Shown: piece by piece, positions 33,362-42,880 of the stretch
Layout: each line of letters starts with the position of its first letter
Numbering within the stretch: the first letter of the stretch is position 1
Source of the DNA: a virus
Length of the DNA: 64,000 nt
Virus record (IMG/VR): IMGVR_UViG_3300017748_000001
Span: 1-64,000 of that record
Reading direction: 5' to 3' (one strand)
Translations under genes and position numbers: made by a program
Notes under the pieces: model-generated
What the model was told of the DNA's origin: nothing
Databases searched by the model: none
What the model saw: only the letters and a program-made list of their open reading frames with translations

Positions 33362-33369
33362 TATTTATA
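33362..33369 (-). promoter_or_regulatory. T4-type late promoter, very close to its start codon
   Basis: Exact TATAAATA on the minus strand, followed by only TTCTTT before the ATG at 33355. Late transcripts normally begin about 6-7 nt after this box, so the RNA would start at or next to the start codon. Confidence 0.75.
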
Positions 33370-33381
33370 TTGTATTATTAA

Positions 33382-35634
33382 CTACGGTTTCCAAATATAT
33401 GCGGAGGGATACCCATCTTCCCCACCATACTGGACACTATAACTAGATCCATATTTTCCAGTTACTGCAATAAAATCTCCTTGGACATATACTGCAGGAG
33501 CGTGACCTATAGGATATGTAAACATCCATGCATTTACGAGTGTATGAACTATACTTCCATCCGATGCACTATAAATGTCAACATCTCTTGTGTTAGCTCG
33601 ACCTGCCACAACTACATTTCCATCAAATGCAATCCCTCTGCCGAGCTGATATGCTCCATCCGATCTAGTAATATTCCCATATCCATAGTTTTGTGGGTGT
33701 TCTATTTCTGTTATCATGTTTCCGTTTGTTAGATCAAATATGTATATCTTTCCGCCTCTCTCATACCAACTATTCGTTTGAGTAAAGTCTGATCCATTCC
33801 AACCGCCAGTACCGCTTGGATGATCTGTACTAGTATAGTTTCCTGGCGAACCCACAGCAAGTTTATCTCCAACCACTACCATACTATTAAATTCAAAATT
33901 ACCCAGTCCGTCTTGTGAACCTCCCCCAAAGTATGCATAGTGAGCCTTAGATCCACCACCAACAGGAACTTTCGCCCCACTGTAGTCTGGATTATTTAAC
34001 GTATGTAATAATGTTGGAGATGCTGGATTGCTTATGTCGTATACATAAACCACCCCAACGTAAAAATGATTGTCTGCCGGGCCATCGCCCGATGCCGCAA
34101 CACACAAATATTGATTATTCATTACCATATTATCACCAAAATAATCGGAGTGTGTCGTATTACCGCCCGTTTGCCTAGCTGCAGAACTGGAGTGAGTCAA
34201 GTCAGTAATATGATTTCCGGTAGAGTTTTCAAATATTTTAACTGTTCCTGAGTTGTCATTGGTGTTAACTCTTGCCACTGCAGAGTGTGTATCGTTTACT
34301 GCAACCGCCCGACCAAAGTTTCCGACTTGAGATGCCAGAGGATCGTCCAATGTTACATATGAATTTGTGTCTGTGTTATATACATATGCTCTACCAGCCT
34401 TTGTGTATGAGTTAGCTATAGGAACCCATTCTTCTTTTGCACCAACTACAACATATCGACCATTAGGAGAGGCATCTATTTTATCGCCAAATCTATCTCC
34501 ATTTGTCTGATCAGAACTGTCCGGATACTGATTTGGATTTACAAATCCCCAGTGATCCGAATATGGATAGCCATCTAATCCGGAGGAAGAATCTAACTTC
34601 ACCCCCATAACTATACCTCTAGTGTCCGATCCTTTTTTTACTGTAGGATCTGCAAAAACAATCCAGTGTTCACCATTTTTTTCATAAGAACAAAATGATG
34701 TTGTTTTGTCGCCGTTTGGAAATTGGCCAATATTGCCAAAGATATTAAACCCACCCTGTTGATATAAGTGAAAAATACCATTTCTCTTATCTTCGCCAAT
34801 CAACGTAGGACTACTCCAATCAGTTCCAAAAGCTAGTGAGAAACTTGATGGTGTTGTTGCAACATTCACAGAGTCATCTGCAGAGAATGTTAATTCGAAT
34901 GTTGCAGGATTAGATGCGTGTGGAGTGACAGTGAACACATTGTCGCTCTGAGAAACCGTGGTTCCATTCAATGCACCAGAAGTTACTGAATGCGAAAACG
35001 ATACAGGGTCATTCTCTGGGTCTACTGCAGTCAATGTGATAACTGTAGCGGTTCCGTCCGTTGCAAGCGTATATGATGCGTCATTTCCTGATACTGTTGG
35101 TGCAGTGTTAATCAATGCAACAGCATACCAACCGTCTGCAGTTCTAATATATAATTTATTATTAGATTGGACAACCGCTTGATCTCCTGCACTTGCGTCA
35201 GTAGGAAGATCTCCGACTGTTGCGACAACTTGGAGTGCAGAAGAAGTCGGCGCAGTATATGAAACCACACCACTGTCATACGACAAATCTCCAGAGACAC
35301 TTATTGCTGGTTGTACGTTTGCTGCTTTGAGAAACTTATTGCCGCCTTCTGTAACATTGTCTGATGTACTGACTCTACCCATATCTGCATTGCCAGATCT
35401 CAACTCTTTAAGACCTTCTGACATTTCTACGAGTTCATCTACGGATGCAGCAGGAATCGCAGCAGCCATCTGAGTATCAATATCAGTTTCTACTTCTGCG
35501 TCATCTGTGAGTCCCACAAATCTGGCGGACTTAGCAAGTCTACCTAGATCTCTTGGTGTTTGACCAGCTTGGACTCGGTTTCTAATACGAGTCTTCATGT
35601 TAGTCTTTGAGTTTTCTAAATTACTATTAGGCAT
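33382..35634 (-). CDS. Seven-bladed FG-GAP propeller virion protein, type C paralogue
   Basis: 750 aa. Residues 1-290 nearly repeat the type C protein at 17406-19508: helical module MPNSNLENSKTNMKTRIRNR, linker R-T-A-D-G-W-Y-A-V-A-L, cadherin-like domain with D-P-E-N-D-P-V-S-F-S. The seven-bladed propeller that follows (blades such as Y-V-V-V-G-A-K-E, K-L-A-V-G-S-P-G, F-I-A-V-T-G-K-Y) differs from the paralogue and has a long loop in blade five (NYTSTDHPSGTGGW region). Last gene of the array that begins near 43756. Confidence 0.75.
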   Translation of the reverse strand: MPNSNLENSKTNMKTRIRNRVQAGQTPRDLGRLAKSARFVGLTDDAEVETDIDTQMAAAIPAASVDELVEMSEGLKELRSGNADMGRVSTSDNVTEGGNKFLKAANVQPAISVSGDLSYDSGVVSYTAPTSSALQVVATVGDLPTDASAGDQAVVQSNNKLYIRTADGWYAVALINTAPTVSGNDASYTLATDGTATVITLTAVDPENDPVSFSHSVTSGALNGTTVSQSDNVFTVTPHASNPATFELTFSADDSVNVATTPSSFSLAFGTDWSSPTLIGEDKRNGIFHLYQQGGFNIFGNIGQFPNGDKTTSFCSYEKNGEHWIVFADPTVKKGSDTRGIVMGVKLDSSSGLDGYPYSDHWGFVNPNQYPDSSDQTNGDRFGDKIDASPNGRYVVVGAKEEWVPIANSYTKAGRAYVYNTDTNSYVTLDDPLASQVGNFGRAVAVNDTHSAVARVNTNDNSGTVKIFENSTGNHITDLTHSSSAARQTGGNTTHSDYFGDNMVMNNQYLCVAASGDGPADNHFYVGVVYVYDISNPASPTLLHTLNNPDYSGAKVPVGGGSKAHYAYFGGGSQDGLGNFEFNSMVVVGDKLAVGSPGNYTSTDHPSGTGGWNGSDFTQTNSWYERGGKIYIFDLTNGNMITEIEHPQNYGYGNITRSDGAYQLGRGIAFDGNVVVAGRANTRDVDIYSASDGSIVHTLVNAWMFTYPIGHAPAVYVQGDFIAVTGKYGSSYSVQYGGEDGYPSAYIWKP

Positions 35635-35679
35635 TATTGTTTCCTATTCTGAATTAATCTGTTGTGCGTATAATATCGT

Positions 35680-36770
35680 TTAACCTAACGATACAGCGGA
35701 TCCAAACTTATGGACAAATCCACCATCGCTTGCAGTGACCTTAATTTCATTAGATCCACCTAAATCATAAATATAAATTGCCCCTGATTGGTTATCTATG
35801 CTACTGTCACCAAACGCGCCGACTACAATCTTGCCGTCTGCAACTCCTACGGAACTACCAAAGTACTGATAATCCGTACCGCTATTGGCCATGAGTTTAA
35901 CTTCATTATTTCCATTTAGATCGTAGATATAAACAGCACCGGCGTTAGTTCCATTCTCATCCTCGTTGCGTGCTCCCACAACAATTTTGCCTTCGCCGAC
36001 TGCAATTGCGTCTCCAAAATAATCTCCGTTTGCGGAATCACTTGCCTTGATGTGGACTTCATTGGAACCATCTAGGTTATAAACATGAACTGATCCAGAT
36101 TCATTATCATTGCGGTATGAACCAACAACGATCTTATTTTCGCCAACTGCAACCCTATATCCAAAGTATTCCCAAGCGGTCACGTCGGCCGAAGTTATCT
36201 TAAATTCATTAGAACCATCTAGATCATAGACATAAACTGATCCAGAGGCGCTTCCGTTATCATCATCTCCATATGCGCCAACAACGATCTTGTTGTTTCC
36301 AACTGCGACTGATTGGCCAAAGTTATCCGATTGAGCTCGATCACTGGCGATTATCTTGACTTCATTAGTTCCATCTAGATCATAAACATAAACGGCTCCA
36401 TTATCAAATCCGTTGCCATCATCGCTGAATGCCCCAACAACGATTTTGTTGTCTCCGCCTGCAACGGAATAACCAAACTCATCACTTTCCGCAGCATCGC
36501 TCGCGGTGATCTTGACTTCGTTAGTTCCATCTAGATCGTAGATATAAACGGCTCCAGAGTCGTTTCCGTTATCATCGTCTTTATTTGCCCCAACAATAAT
36601 CTTGCCGTCACTAACTGCAACTGAGTAACCAAACGAATCGTAGGCCCCAGCGTCACTTGCGGCAATTTTTACTTCATTAGTTCCATCTAGATCGTAAACA
36701 TAAACGGCTCCTGCGCTTGTCTGGCCATTGGCATCTGCATAATAAGCGCCAACAACAATCTTCGCAGGAA
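35680..36770 (-). repeat. Tandem blade repeats (7 units, about 156 bp each)
   Basis: Seven in-frame repeats encode the propeller blades of the type A paralogue. The segment encoding Y-D-L-D-G-T-N-E-V-K-I recurs with few changes in every unit and again in the neighbouring 1348-aa gene, so it offers homology for recombination between and within genes. Confidence 0.8.
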
Positions 36771-37584
36771 CTACAAATTGCACCGTAAATTCTGAAGTTG
36801 TATCTGTGATATTTGTTCCGTCACTTGCTCTAAATGTTAATGTGAAAGGAGCAGTATCGTTAGTATCAGAACTTCCTGTGATTGTGAAGACATTACCTGA
36901 TTGTGATACCGTAGAACCTCCCAAAGACCCGGCAGATACCACATGAGAAAATGTGATAGGATCTCCTTGAGGATCAGTAGCAGACAAGGTAATAACTGTA
37001 TCGCCGCCAGGGCTTAATGTATAAGTACCATCTGGAGTTGTTGTGAAACTTGGTTTCTGATCTACAAGACCTACACCAACCCAAGATGCACCTGTGAAGA
37101 TATAGAGTTTCTTATTTTCTTCTACAATTCCTTTCGCGCCAGCTGCGACTCCGCTTGAAGGTAAATCTGCAACTGTCGCATAAACAGTCAATGCATCGGG
37201 AAGCGCGGTATAAGATAGAACTCCAGTTCCGGAATTGTATGATAAATCTCCAGCAGCACTAAATGAACTTCTGACTCTTGAGTCAGTCACATAGAGATTG
37301 CTAGAACCTTCTGGGATCATACTAGAAACTGGATCTGTTGCAGTCGTTTCAGTTCTTAATTTTTTAACACCGAATGCAAGTTTCTCAATATCTTCAGTAG
37401 ATGCACTAGTCGCCATCGCAGATACTTTTGTATCCAACGCAGTTTCTAGATCTGCATCATCGTCTAGGTTCGCTTTTTCTATTGTTCTAGATAACTTGAC
37501 AATTTGATCCGCATTTGTAGCACTACCTAATGCTGCGAGTAGTTTTGTCTTGAGAGTGTCTCTTGCGGTAAACGTATTAGCCAT
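35680..37584 (-). CDS. Seven-bladed FG-GAP propeller virion protein, type A paralogue with near-identical blades
   Basis: 634 aa. Residues 1-265 match the type A protein at 12313-14478. The propeller (about residues 273-634) has seven blades of about 52 aa that are unusually alike: K-I-V-V-G-A, a Ca-type loop such as D-D-D-N-G-N-D-S, A-V-Y-V-Y-D-L-D-G-T-N-E-V-K-I, then F-G-x-S-V-A-V. The last half-blade (F-G-S-A-V-S-L-G) ends the protein and would close the ring against the first. Blade similarity extends to DNA, pointing to recent internal duplication or gene conversion. Inferred role: particle-surface binding protein. Confidence 0.78.
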   Translation of the reverse strand: MANTFTARDTLKTKLLAALGSATNADQIVKLSRTIEKANLDDDADLETALDTKVSAMATSASTEDIEKLAFGVKKLRTETTATDPVSSMIPEGSSNLYVTDSRVRSSFSAAGDLSYNSGTGVLSYTALPDALTVYATVADLPSSGVAAGAKGIVEENKKLYIFTGASWVGVGLVDQKPSFTTTPDGTYTLSPGGDTVITLSATDPQGDPITFSHVVSAGSLGGSTVSQSGNVFTITGSSDTNDTAPFTLTFRASDGTNITDTTSEFTVQFVVPAKIVVGAYYADANGQTSAGAVYVYDLDGTNEVKIAASDAGAYDSFGYSVAVSDGKIIVGANKDDDNGNDSGAVYIYDLDGTNEVKITASDAAESDEFGYSVAGGDNKIVVGAFSDDGNGFDNGAVYVYDLDGTNEVKIIASDRAQSDNFGQSVAVGNNKIVVGAYGDDDNGSASGSVYVYDLDGSNEFKITSADVTAWEYFGYRVAVGENKIVVGSYRNDNESGSVHVYNLDGSNEVHIKASDSANGDYFGDAIAVGEGKIVVGARNEDENGTNAGAVYIYDLNGNNEVKLMANSGTDYQYFGSSVGVADGKIVVGAFGDSSIDNQSGAIYIYDLGGSNEIKVTASDGGFVHKFGSAVSLG

Positions 37585-37588
37585 TTAA

Positions 37589-40500
37589 TTATTCTCCTTT
37601 GAATACATAGATTGCGCCAACATTATTTTGACTTGCATGATCTTCGCCTTTTGCGGAGATTGCTATGAAAGTTCCTGATATTGCAACTTCGGAACCAAAT
37701 CTATCATCAGTTCCCCCACCAGAATATACATTTGGATCTTCAATGGTATGCAATAGATTTCCTGATACTACATCATAGAGGTAACACTTACCAGAGTCTG
37801 CTCCTCCGGCTCCAGTCTCATACCATGCACTAACTATTGCAGTTTGACCTTCGACATCAACTGACCAGCCCATGTAATCTACTTCAGTTCCACTGTCCGG
37901 ATTCGGGTTGTCAATGGTGTGTAAGAGTGTTCCTGTTGCGACATTGTAGAAGTACGCCTTACCAGAACCAGACCCTACAGCAGCGTCAGATTCGCCGAAA
38001 GCACCCACTACAAGATAGTTTCCATCAATCGCGCAGTCAATTCCGAAGTTATCCAGAGCACTTGTTCCGTGTGCATTAGGATTGACAAATGTATGAAGTA
38101 AACTACCAGCGTCCACAGTATAAACATATGCGACACCTGAGTTACTACCATCTGCAGCATCTTCTTCTACGGTAGAAACTACCATAAAGTTTCCAGAAAT
38201 ATCAACTACCTGTCCGAATTGATCCGGAGTAGATCCGTATACATTTGGATTTGTCAGTGTGTGTAGAATCGCACCTGTCGATGTAGAACAGATATATGCT
38301 TTATCCTGATTATATCCACCGACTACGATATAGTCTCCGTCAATCTTTACAGAGTGACCGAACATCGCACCAGAATCTGGGCCAGTGATAGTTCTCAGAA
38401 GTGTTCCTGTCATATCGTAGACATATACTTGATCTTGATCTCTATTACCAAGAACAACATGAGTACCATCTGTACCGACAGAGTTTCTTCTTCCGAAACT
38501 TCCTGCCGTTAATGGATTAGGATTGTTTATGGTCGCAGTAACATTTCCAGATACAGTATCTATGATATATGCTGATCCGTAACCACTGTATGCTTTGTCT
38601 ACTCCAAGAACGGTATGCGTTTCTGTCATATCTACTGCGAGATCTGACTCCCCCGTAGTTCCACTAGTAATATCGTACACACTCTTACCAGCCGTCTGGA
38701 GCAATGTTAACGGACTCCAATCTACTGGTGTGGATGAGCTAGAAGAACCACTGGAACTTCCAGCACTTTGTACCATTGCAACTGCTCGACCAAATTGATC
38801 GTTTGCTGCGCCATCACTTGCGGTGATTTTAACTTCATTAGTTCCATCTAGATCATAAACATATACTGATCCGGAATTATTGCCGCCATCGTCATCTTGA
38901 TTAGCCCCAACAAGGATCTTGTTGTTTCCAATTGCAACTGAGATACCGAACTGGTCATCGAATGCACCATCACTTGCTGTCAGTTTTGTGGGTGTTGCAG
39001 ATAAATTACTTGCGTCATATACATAAACGGCCCCAGCGGCATTTGCGACAGTAGAATCTCCTCGAGCACCAACTACGATGTGGGTAGAAGAAACTGCAAT
39101 CGATATTCCAAATTTGTCACTAGCAACACCTTCGCTCAACTTAGTCGGTTGTGCAGATAAATTACTTGCGTCATATACATAAATCGCACCAGTCGAGAAT
39201 TCTACCCCAGAAGAAACAACAATATAATCGTCATTTGCTGCTAGAATCAACCCAAACTTCTTATCGGAAGAACCATCAAACGCAGTTAGTTTGGTGGGTG
39301 TTGCAGATAAATTACTTGAGTCATATACATAAACCGATCCAGAATTCCCTCCGACATCATCGTCCTCTGGAGATCCTATTACGAGTTTATTGGAGGTTAT
39401 AGAAATAGATGCTCCGAAATCATCTCCATCTGCCACGTCAGCTGCCACTAGTTTTGTAGGTGTTGATGTTAAATCACTTACTTCGTATACATATACCGCA
39501 CCTTTGCCGTTTGTCGAACCGGAATTACGAGCACCAACAGCAAGTTTACCCTCACCTAACGCAACTACGTTTCCGAAAAAATCGTAGTTAGAACTGTCAT
39601 TTGATGTTATCTTAACTTCATTAGAACCATCTAGATCGTAGACATAAACAGAACCAGACGAGGCCCCGTTGTCGTCATCGTTCCGAGCTCCGATAGCGAC
39701 CTTTCCGTCATCAACTGCAACTGTCCATCCAAAGCTGTCTTCTGCTGCACCATCGCTCGCCGTGATTTTGACTTCATTAGTTCCATCTAGATCATAAACA
39801 TAAACAGAACCAGACGCAGCACCGTTATCATTGTCTCTCCATGAACCAACAATCATCTTATAAGTAACTGTAGAACCACCGGAACTTTCTTCAGAACTAC
39901 CGCTAGAACTTCCAGCACTTTGTACCATCGCAACTGAAGACCCGAATCGATAATCTGATCCCGCGTCATGTGCTGTTACTTTGGTTGCAGCCGCAGAGAG
40001 ATCAGATAAATCAAATATATACGCAGATCCACTATTGTTTACAACATCGTCATCTGTCTGGGAACCAACAATAAGTCTATCTGAATTTATAGAAATTGAT
40101 CCGGTTCTTGCGAATTGGTCATAATCAGATCCGTCAAATGCAGTCACTTTGGTCGGTTGAGCAGATAAATCACTTGCGTCATATACATATACGGCCCCAC
40201 TCATATCACCGTTGTCGGTATCTTCGTGCGTCCCAATGGCAATATAATCATCACTTGCCGCGACTGATGCACCAAATCGATGGCCGATGAAAGTATCATA
40301 TGCTGTTAGTTTTGTGGGAGATGCAGATAAATTACTCGCATCGTATACATAAGCTGCCCCGCTTACATTCCCAACTGTGGAATCATACCAGGCACCAACT
40401 ACAATATGATTAGAAGATACTGCTATAGAAACTGCAAATTTATCACTAGCGACACCCTCGGTTAACTTAGTTGGTTGTGCAGATAGATCGTTTGCATCGA

Positions 40501-41030
40501 AAACATAAACTGAACCAGTCGCGTTATCAAATCCAGCAGAAACAACAATGTAATCATCACTTGCCGCTACCAATGCACCAAATTTCTGATCGCCAGAACC
40601 ATCAAATGCTGTCAGTTTTGTAGGAGTTGCAGACAAATCAGATGTATCGAATACATAAACAGATCCGGAATTGTTGCCGAGGTCGTCGTCTTCTGGAGCA
40701 CCTACTACCAGTTTATTCGAAGAAGCAGCAATGCTTTTTCCAAACGAATCGTCATTTTGTCTATCGTGTGCTATTAGTTTTGTCGGCGCAGCGGTTAAAT
40801 CGCTTACATCGTATGCGTATACCGCACCCATACCACTGGTATCTCCATGAGCCCCGGCAAAAATAAATTCAGAATTTGCCGCAACATAAAGACCAAATCT
40901 GTCTCCGCTATCAATGCCCGCAGGAGTTAATTTAGTTGCTTGAGCAGATAAATCACTTGCGTCATACACATAAATTCCACTAGCACCATAATAACTATTC
41001 TGGTTTCCGACAACCATTAAAGTCGTCGCA
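37589..41030 (-). repeat. Twenty-one propeller blade repeats in three sets of seven
   Basis: Repeats of about 150-170 bp encode blades. The first two sets interleave two blade types and share long near-identical stretches, including the hinge M-V-Q-S-A-G-S-S-S-G-S-S that ends both; the third set is a different lineage. Confidence 0.75.
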
Positions 41031-41635
41031 GCACTAGAGCTTCCACCTCCAGATGATGCTGCGACTACAGCTGCAGTCTTCCATTCTGATCCGTCCCAGT
41101 ATTTGAGTTGAGATGCCTGAACATCAAAGACAACTTCCCCAGCACTTGCAGATGCTGGTAAATTTTGTGTTAGTGAGTATTGGGGAATATCAAATGCTCT
41201 TGAAGAGTTTTCGAATTTGCCGCTGACACTATTATATACAAGTGTCTGATCATTCTCTATAGTGGACAGCTGAACCTGTTGAAGTCCACCCATAGTGACT
41301 CCGCCCCAGTTTTTTGCAGTTCCATTCGTAGAAAAGAATTTTCCAGAATGACCAGATTGAGCACCAATAAACTCTCCCGATACGGAAGCAGTTTGTGGTT
41401 CTAACATATTTCCGATTGCCTTTCCAATCTTTTTCAAGTCAGATGCAGTCGCAGTTCCAGCAATTGCTGCTGCTCTGGTGTTGATTGCAACTTCTAGTGC
41501 TGCGTTTTCTGATTGTTCAAGACTTGGAGCAACTCTGGATATTTTTTGTAACTCATCCGCAGAGGCCGTTTGCGCGACCTCTGATGCTCTTTCACTAATT
41601 GATGTTATCGACGTTGATAGTTGTGCGTCAGCCAT
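37589..41635 (-). CDS. Triple seven-bladed FG-GAP propeller virion protein, type B paralogue
   Basis: 1348 aa. The N-terminal module and linker (residues 1-200) resemble those of the gene at 14496-17387. Then come three propellers of seven blades each: about residues 203-572, 593-955 and 975-1348. The first two are joined by M-V-Q-S-A-G-S-S-S-G-S-S and share Y-D-A-S-D-L-S-A-x-P-T-K-L-T and D-L-D-G-T-N-E-V-K-I blade types; the third, after another M-V-Q-S-A-G hinge, has a distinct blade type ending G-x-L-L-H-T. Predicted to be a long chain of binding heads on the particle. No Shine-Dalgarno other than GGGAG near the ATG. Confidence 0.77.
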   Translation of the reverse strand: MADAQLSTSITSISERASEVAQTASADELQKISRVAPSLEQSENAALEVAINTRAAAIAGTATASDLKKIGKAIGNMLEPQTASVSGEFIGAQSGHSGKFFSTNGTAKNWGGVTMGGLQQVQLSTIENDQTLVYNSVSGKFENSSRAFDIPQYSLTQNLPASASAGEVVFDVQASQLKYWDGSEWKTAAVVAASSGGGSSSAATTLMVVGNQNSYYGASGIYVYDASDLSAQATKLTPAGIDSGDRFGLYVAANSEFIFAGAHGDTSGMGAVYAYDVSDLTAAPTKLIAHDRQNDDSFGKSIAASSNKLVVGAPEDDDLGNNSGSVYVFDTSDLSATPTKLTAFDGSGDQKFGALVAASDDYIVVSAGFDNATGSVYVFDANDLSAQPTKLTEGVASDKFAVSIAVSSNHIVVGAWYDSTVGNVSGAAYVYDASNLSASPTKLTAYDTFIGHRFGASVAASDDYIAIGTHEDTDNGDMSGAVYVYDASDLSAQPTKVTAFDGSDYDQFARTGSISINSDRLIVGSQTDDDVVNNSGSAYIFDLSDLSAAATKVTAHDAGSDYRFGSSVAMVQSAGSSSGSSEESSGGSTVTYKMIVGSWRDNDNGAASGSVYVYDLDGTNEVKITASDGAAEDSFGWTVAVDDGKVAIGARNDDDNGASSGSVYVYDLDGSNEVKITSNDSSNYDFFGNVVALGEGKLAVGARNSGSTNGKGAVYVYEVSDLTSTPTKLVAADVADGDDFGASISITSNKLVIGSPEDDDVGGNSGSVYVYDSSNLSATPTKLTAFDGSSDKKFGLILAANDDYIVVSSGVEFSTGAIYVYDASNLSAQPTKLSEGVASDKFGISIAVSSTHIVVGARGDSTVANAAGAVYVYDASNLSATPTKLTASDGAFDDQFGISVAIGNNKILVGANQDDDGGNNSGSVYVYDLDGTNEVKITASDGAANDQFGRAVAMVQSAGSSSGSSSSSTPVDWSPLTLLQTAGKSVYDITSGTTGESDLAVDMTETHTVLGVDKAYSGYGSAYIIDTVSGNVTATINNPNPLTAGSFGRRNSVGTDGTHVVLGNRDQDQVYVYDMTGTLLRTITGPDSGAMFGHSVKIDGDYIVVGGYNQDKAYICSTSTGAILHTLTNPNVYGSTPDQFGQVVDISGNFMVVSTVEEDAADGSNSGVAYVYTVDAGSLLHTFVNPNAHGTSALDNFGIDCAIDGNYLVVGAFGESDAAVGSGSGKAYFYNVATGTLLHTIDNPNPDSGTEVDYMGWSVDVEGQTAIVSAWYETGAGGADSGKCYLYDVVSGNLLHTIEDPNVYSGGGTDDRFGSEVAISGTFIAISAKGEDHASQNNVGAIYVFKGE

Positions 41636-41690
41636 TCGGCAACTCCCTTAAATTACTTTGTTATTGACAGTATAAGGAACCAACCAAATA

Positions 41691-42230
41691 TTAAGATACT
41701 GGTACGCTATACCATCCTGATCCTGTGAAGATGTACAGTCTGTTGGTAGAAGTAACGAGTGCTTGATCGCCCGCGTTATTTCCACTCAAAGGTAATTCTG
41801 ATGAATTAGTATAAACTGTCAAACCACCCGCTGGGGCAGTGAAAGAAAATTCACCAGTCACTGAATTATAACTTACGTCTCCACTAGATTGAACTAGCCC
41901 TCTTGTTCCACCTTCAGAAAAATACTGGTTTGTAGAACCAGCAGGAACATCATCAGAACTAGAAATAGAAACACCGCCGGTGTCTACATCTCTTGTGATA
42001 AGTTTCTTAATTCCTCTACTTAACTTGTCTACTTCGCCTGCATTAGCAGTCGTGGATAGAGACAATGCTCGAATGTTGAAATCTCCCTCAACATCTCCGT
42101 CTGTATCCAAACCTGTATTCTTTGCGGCTCTAGACAACTTTAATACATTATCTACATCCGCACCACCGACCTCTGCACGAATTTTTGTTTTCATCGCGCC
42201 GATTGCGTTTTGTAAATTTGAATCTGCCAT
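41691..42230 (-). CDS. Anchor-type paralogue without a propeller (type C-like)
   Basis: 179 aa. It has the helical module (MADSNLQNAIGAMKTKIRAE), the linker A-G-S-T-N-Q-Y-F-S-E-G-G-T-R and the beta segment ending R-L-Y-I-F-T-G-S-G-W-Y-S-V-P-V-S, then stops where the propeller proteins continue into cadherin-like and propeller domains. It could be a minimal structural subunit or a trimming partner. The reading frame is intact, so it is probably not a decayed gene. Confidence 0.7.
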   Translation of the reverse strand: MADSNLQNAIGAMKTKIRAEVGGADVDNVLKLSRAAKNTGLDTDGDVEGDFNIRALSLSTTANAGEVDKLSRGIKKLITRDVDTGGVSISSSDDVPAGSTNQYFSEGGTRGLVQSSGDVSYNSVTGEFSFTAPAGGLTVYTNSSELPLSGNNAGDQALVTSTNRLYIFTGSGWYSVPVS

Positions 42231-42266
42231 GTCTTTTATCCCTCGTTATTTTGTTTTATTATATTG

Positions 42267-42857
42267 TTAGGAAGCAACAAATGAACCGAATGCAGTCCAT
42301 GCAGTTCCATTCCAATAATAAATGTTGCTGTTCTCTAGAACATATGCAAAGTCACCATTGCTTGCACTTGCGGGCAATCCAGCAACTGAGTTATATTCTG
42401 CAGCGATAGTTTTATTTACTAAGGTTTCTCCCGTAAATCCAGAACCAGTATAAACTGGAACTTCTCCGTTAGAAACACTGGTTAAATCAGAAACATCTGA
42501 TAGTGCTGGTGTTCCCCAAGAGACATTTGTTCCGTCTGTTGTAAGATACTTACCACCATTTCCAGATTGTGTAGGAAGTTCTCTTCCTGTTTCTGTATTA
42601 GGTTGAACCAAGTCCAATACCTTTGACAAACTGTCAGAAAGATCTAAAAGAGTATCGACATCATCTTCTGTAGAAAGAAGAGACTCCAATCTTGCGTTGA
42701 TTAATGTTTCGATTGTTACATTATCAGTTTCTCTTAGATTCTTGACCATTCTTGCATATTTCAAGAGTTCGTCTTTGTTTGCGGTAGAGACTTGTGCTTC
42801 GATGTCAGCAACCATTGTAAGTCTTGCTGCGTCTAATGCGCTATCTAAATATGACAT
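42267..42857 (-). CDS. Anchor-type paralogue without a propeller (type B-like)
   Basis: 196 aa. Helical module (MSYLDSALDAARLTMVADIE) with two helical repeats, then G-N-G-G-K-Y-L-T-T-D-G-T-N-V-S-W-G and N-S-N-I-Y-Y-W-N-G-T-A-W-T-A-F-G, the type B linker, ending there. Together with its neighbour it suggests the module alone can be a working virion part. Confidence 0.7.
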   Translation of the reverse strand: MSYLDSALDAARLTMVADIEAQVSTANKDELLKYARMVKNLRETDNVTIETLINARLESLLSTEDDVDTLLDLSDSLSKVLDLVQPNTETGRELPTQSGNGGKYLTTDGTNVSWGTPALSDVSDLTSVSNGEVPVYTGSGFTGETLVNKTIAAEYNSVAGLPASASNGDFAYVLENSNIYYWNGTAWTAFGSFVAS

Positions 42858-42880
42858 TCGTTTTCTCCGTTATAATTCTT

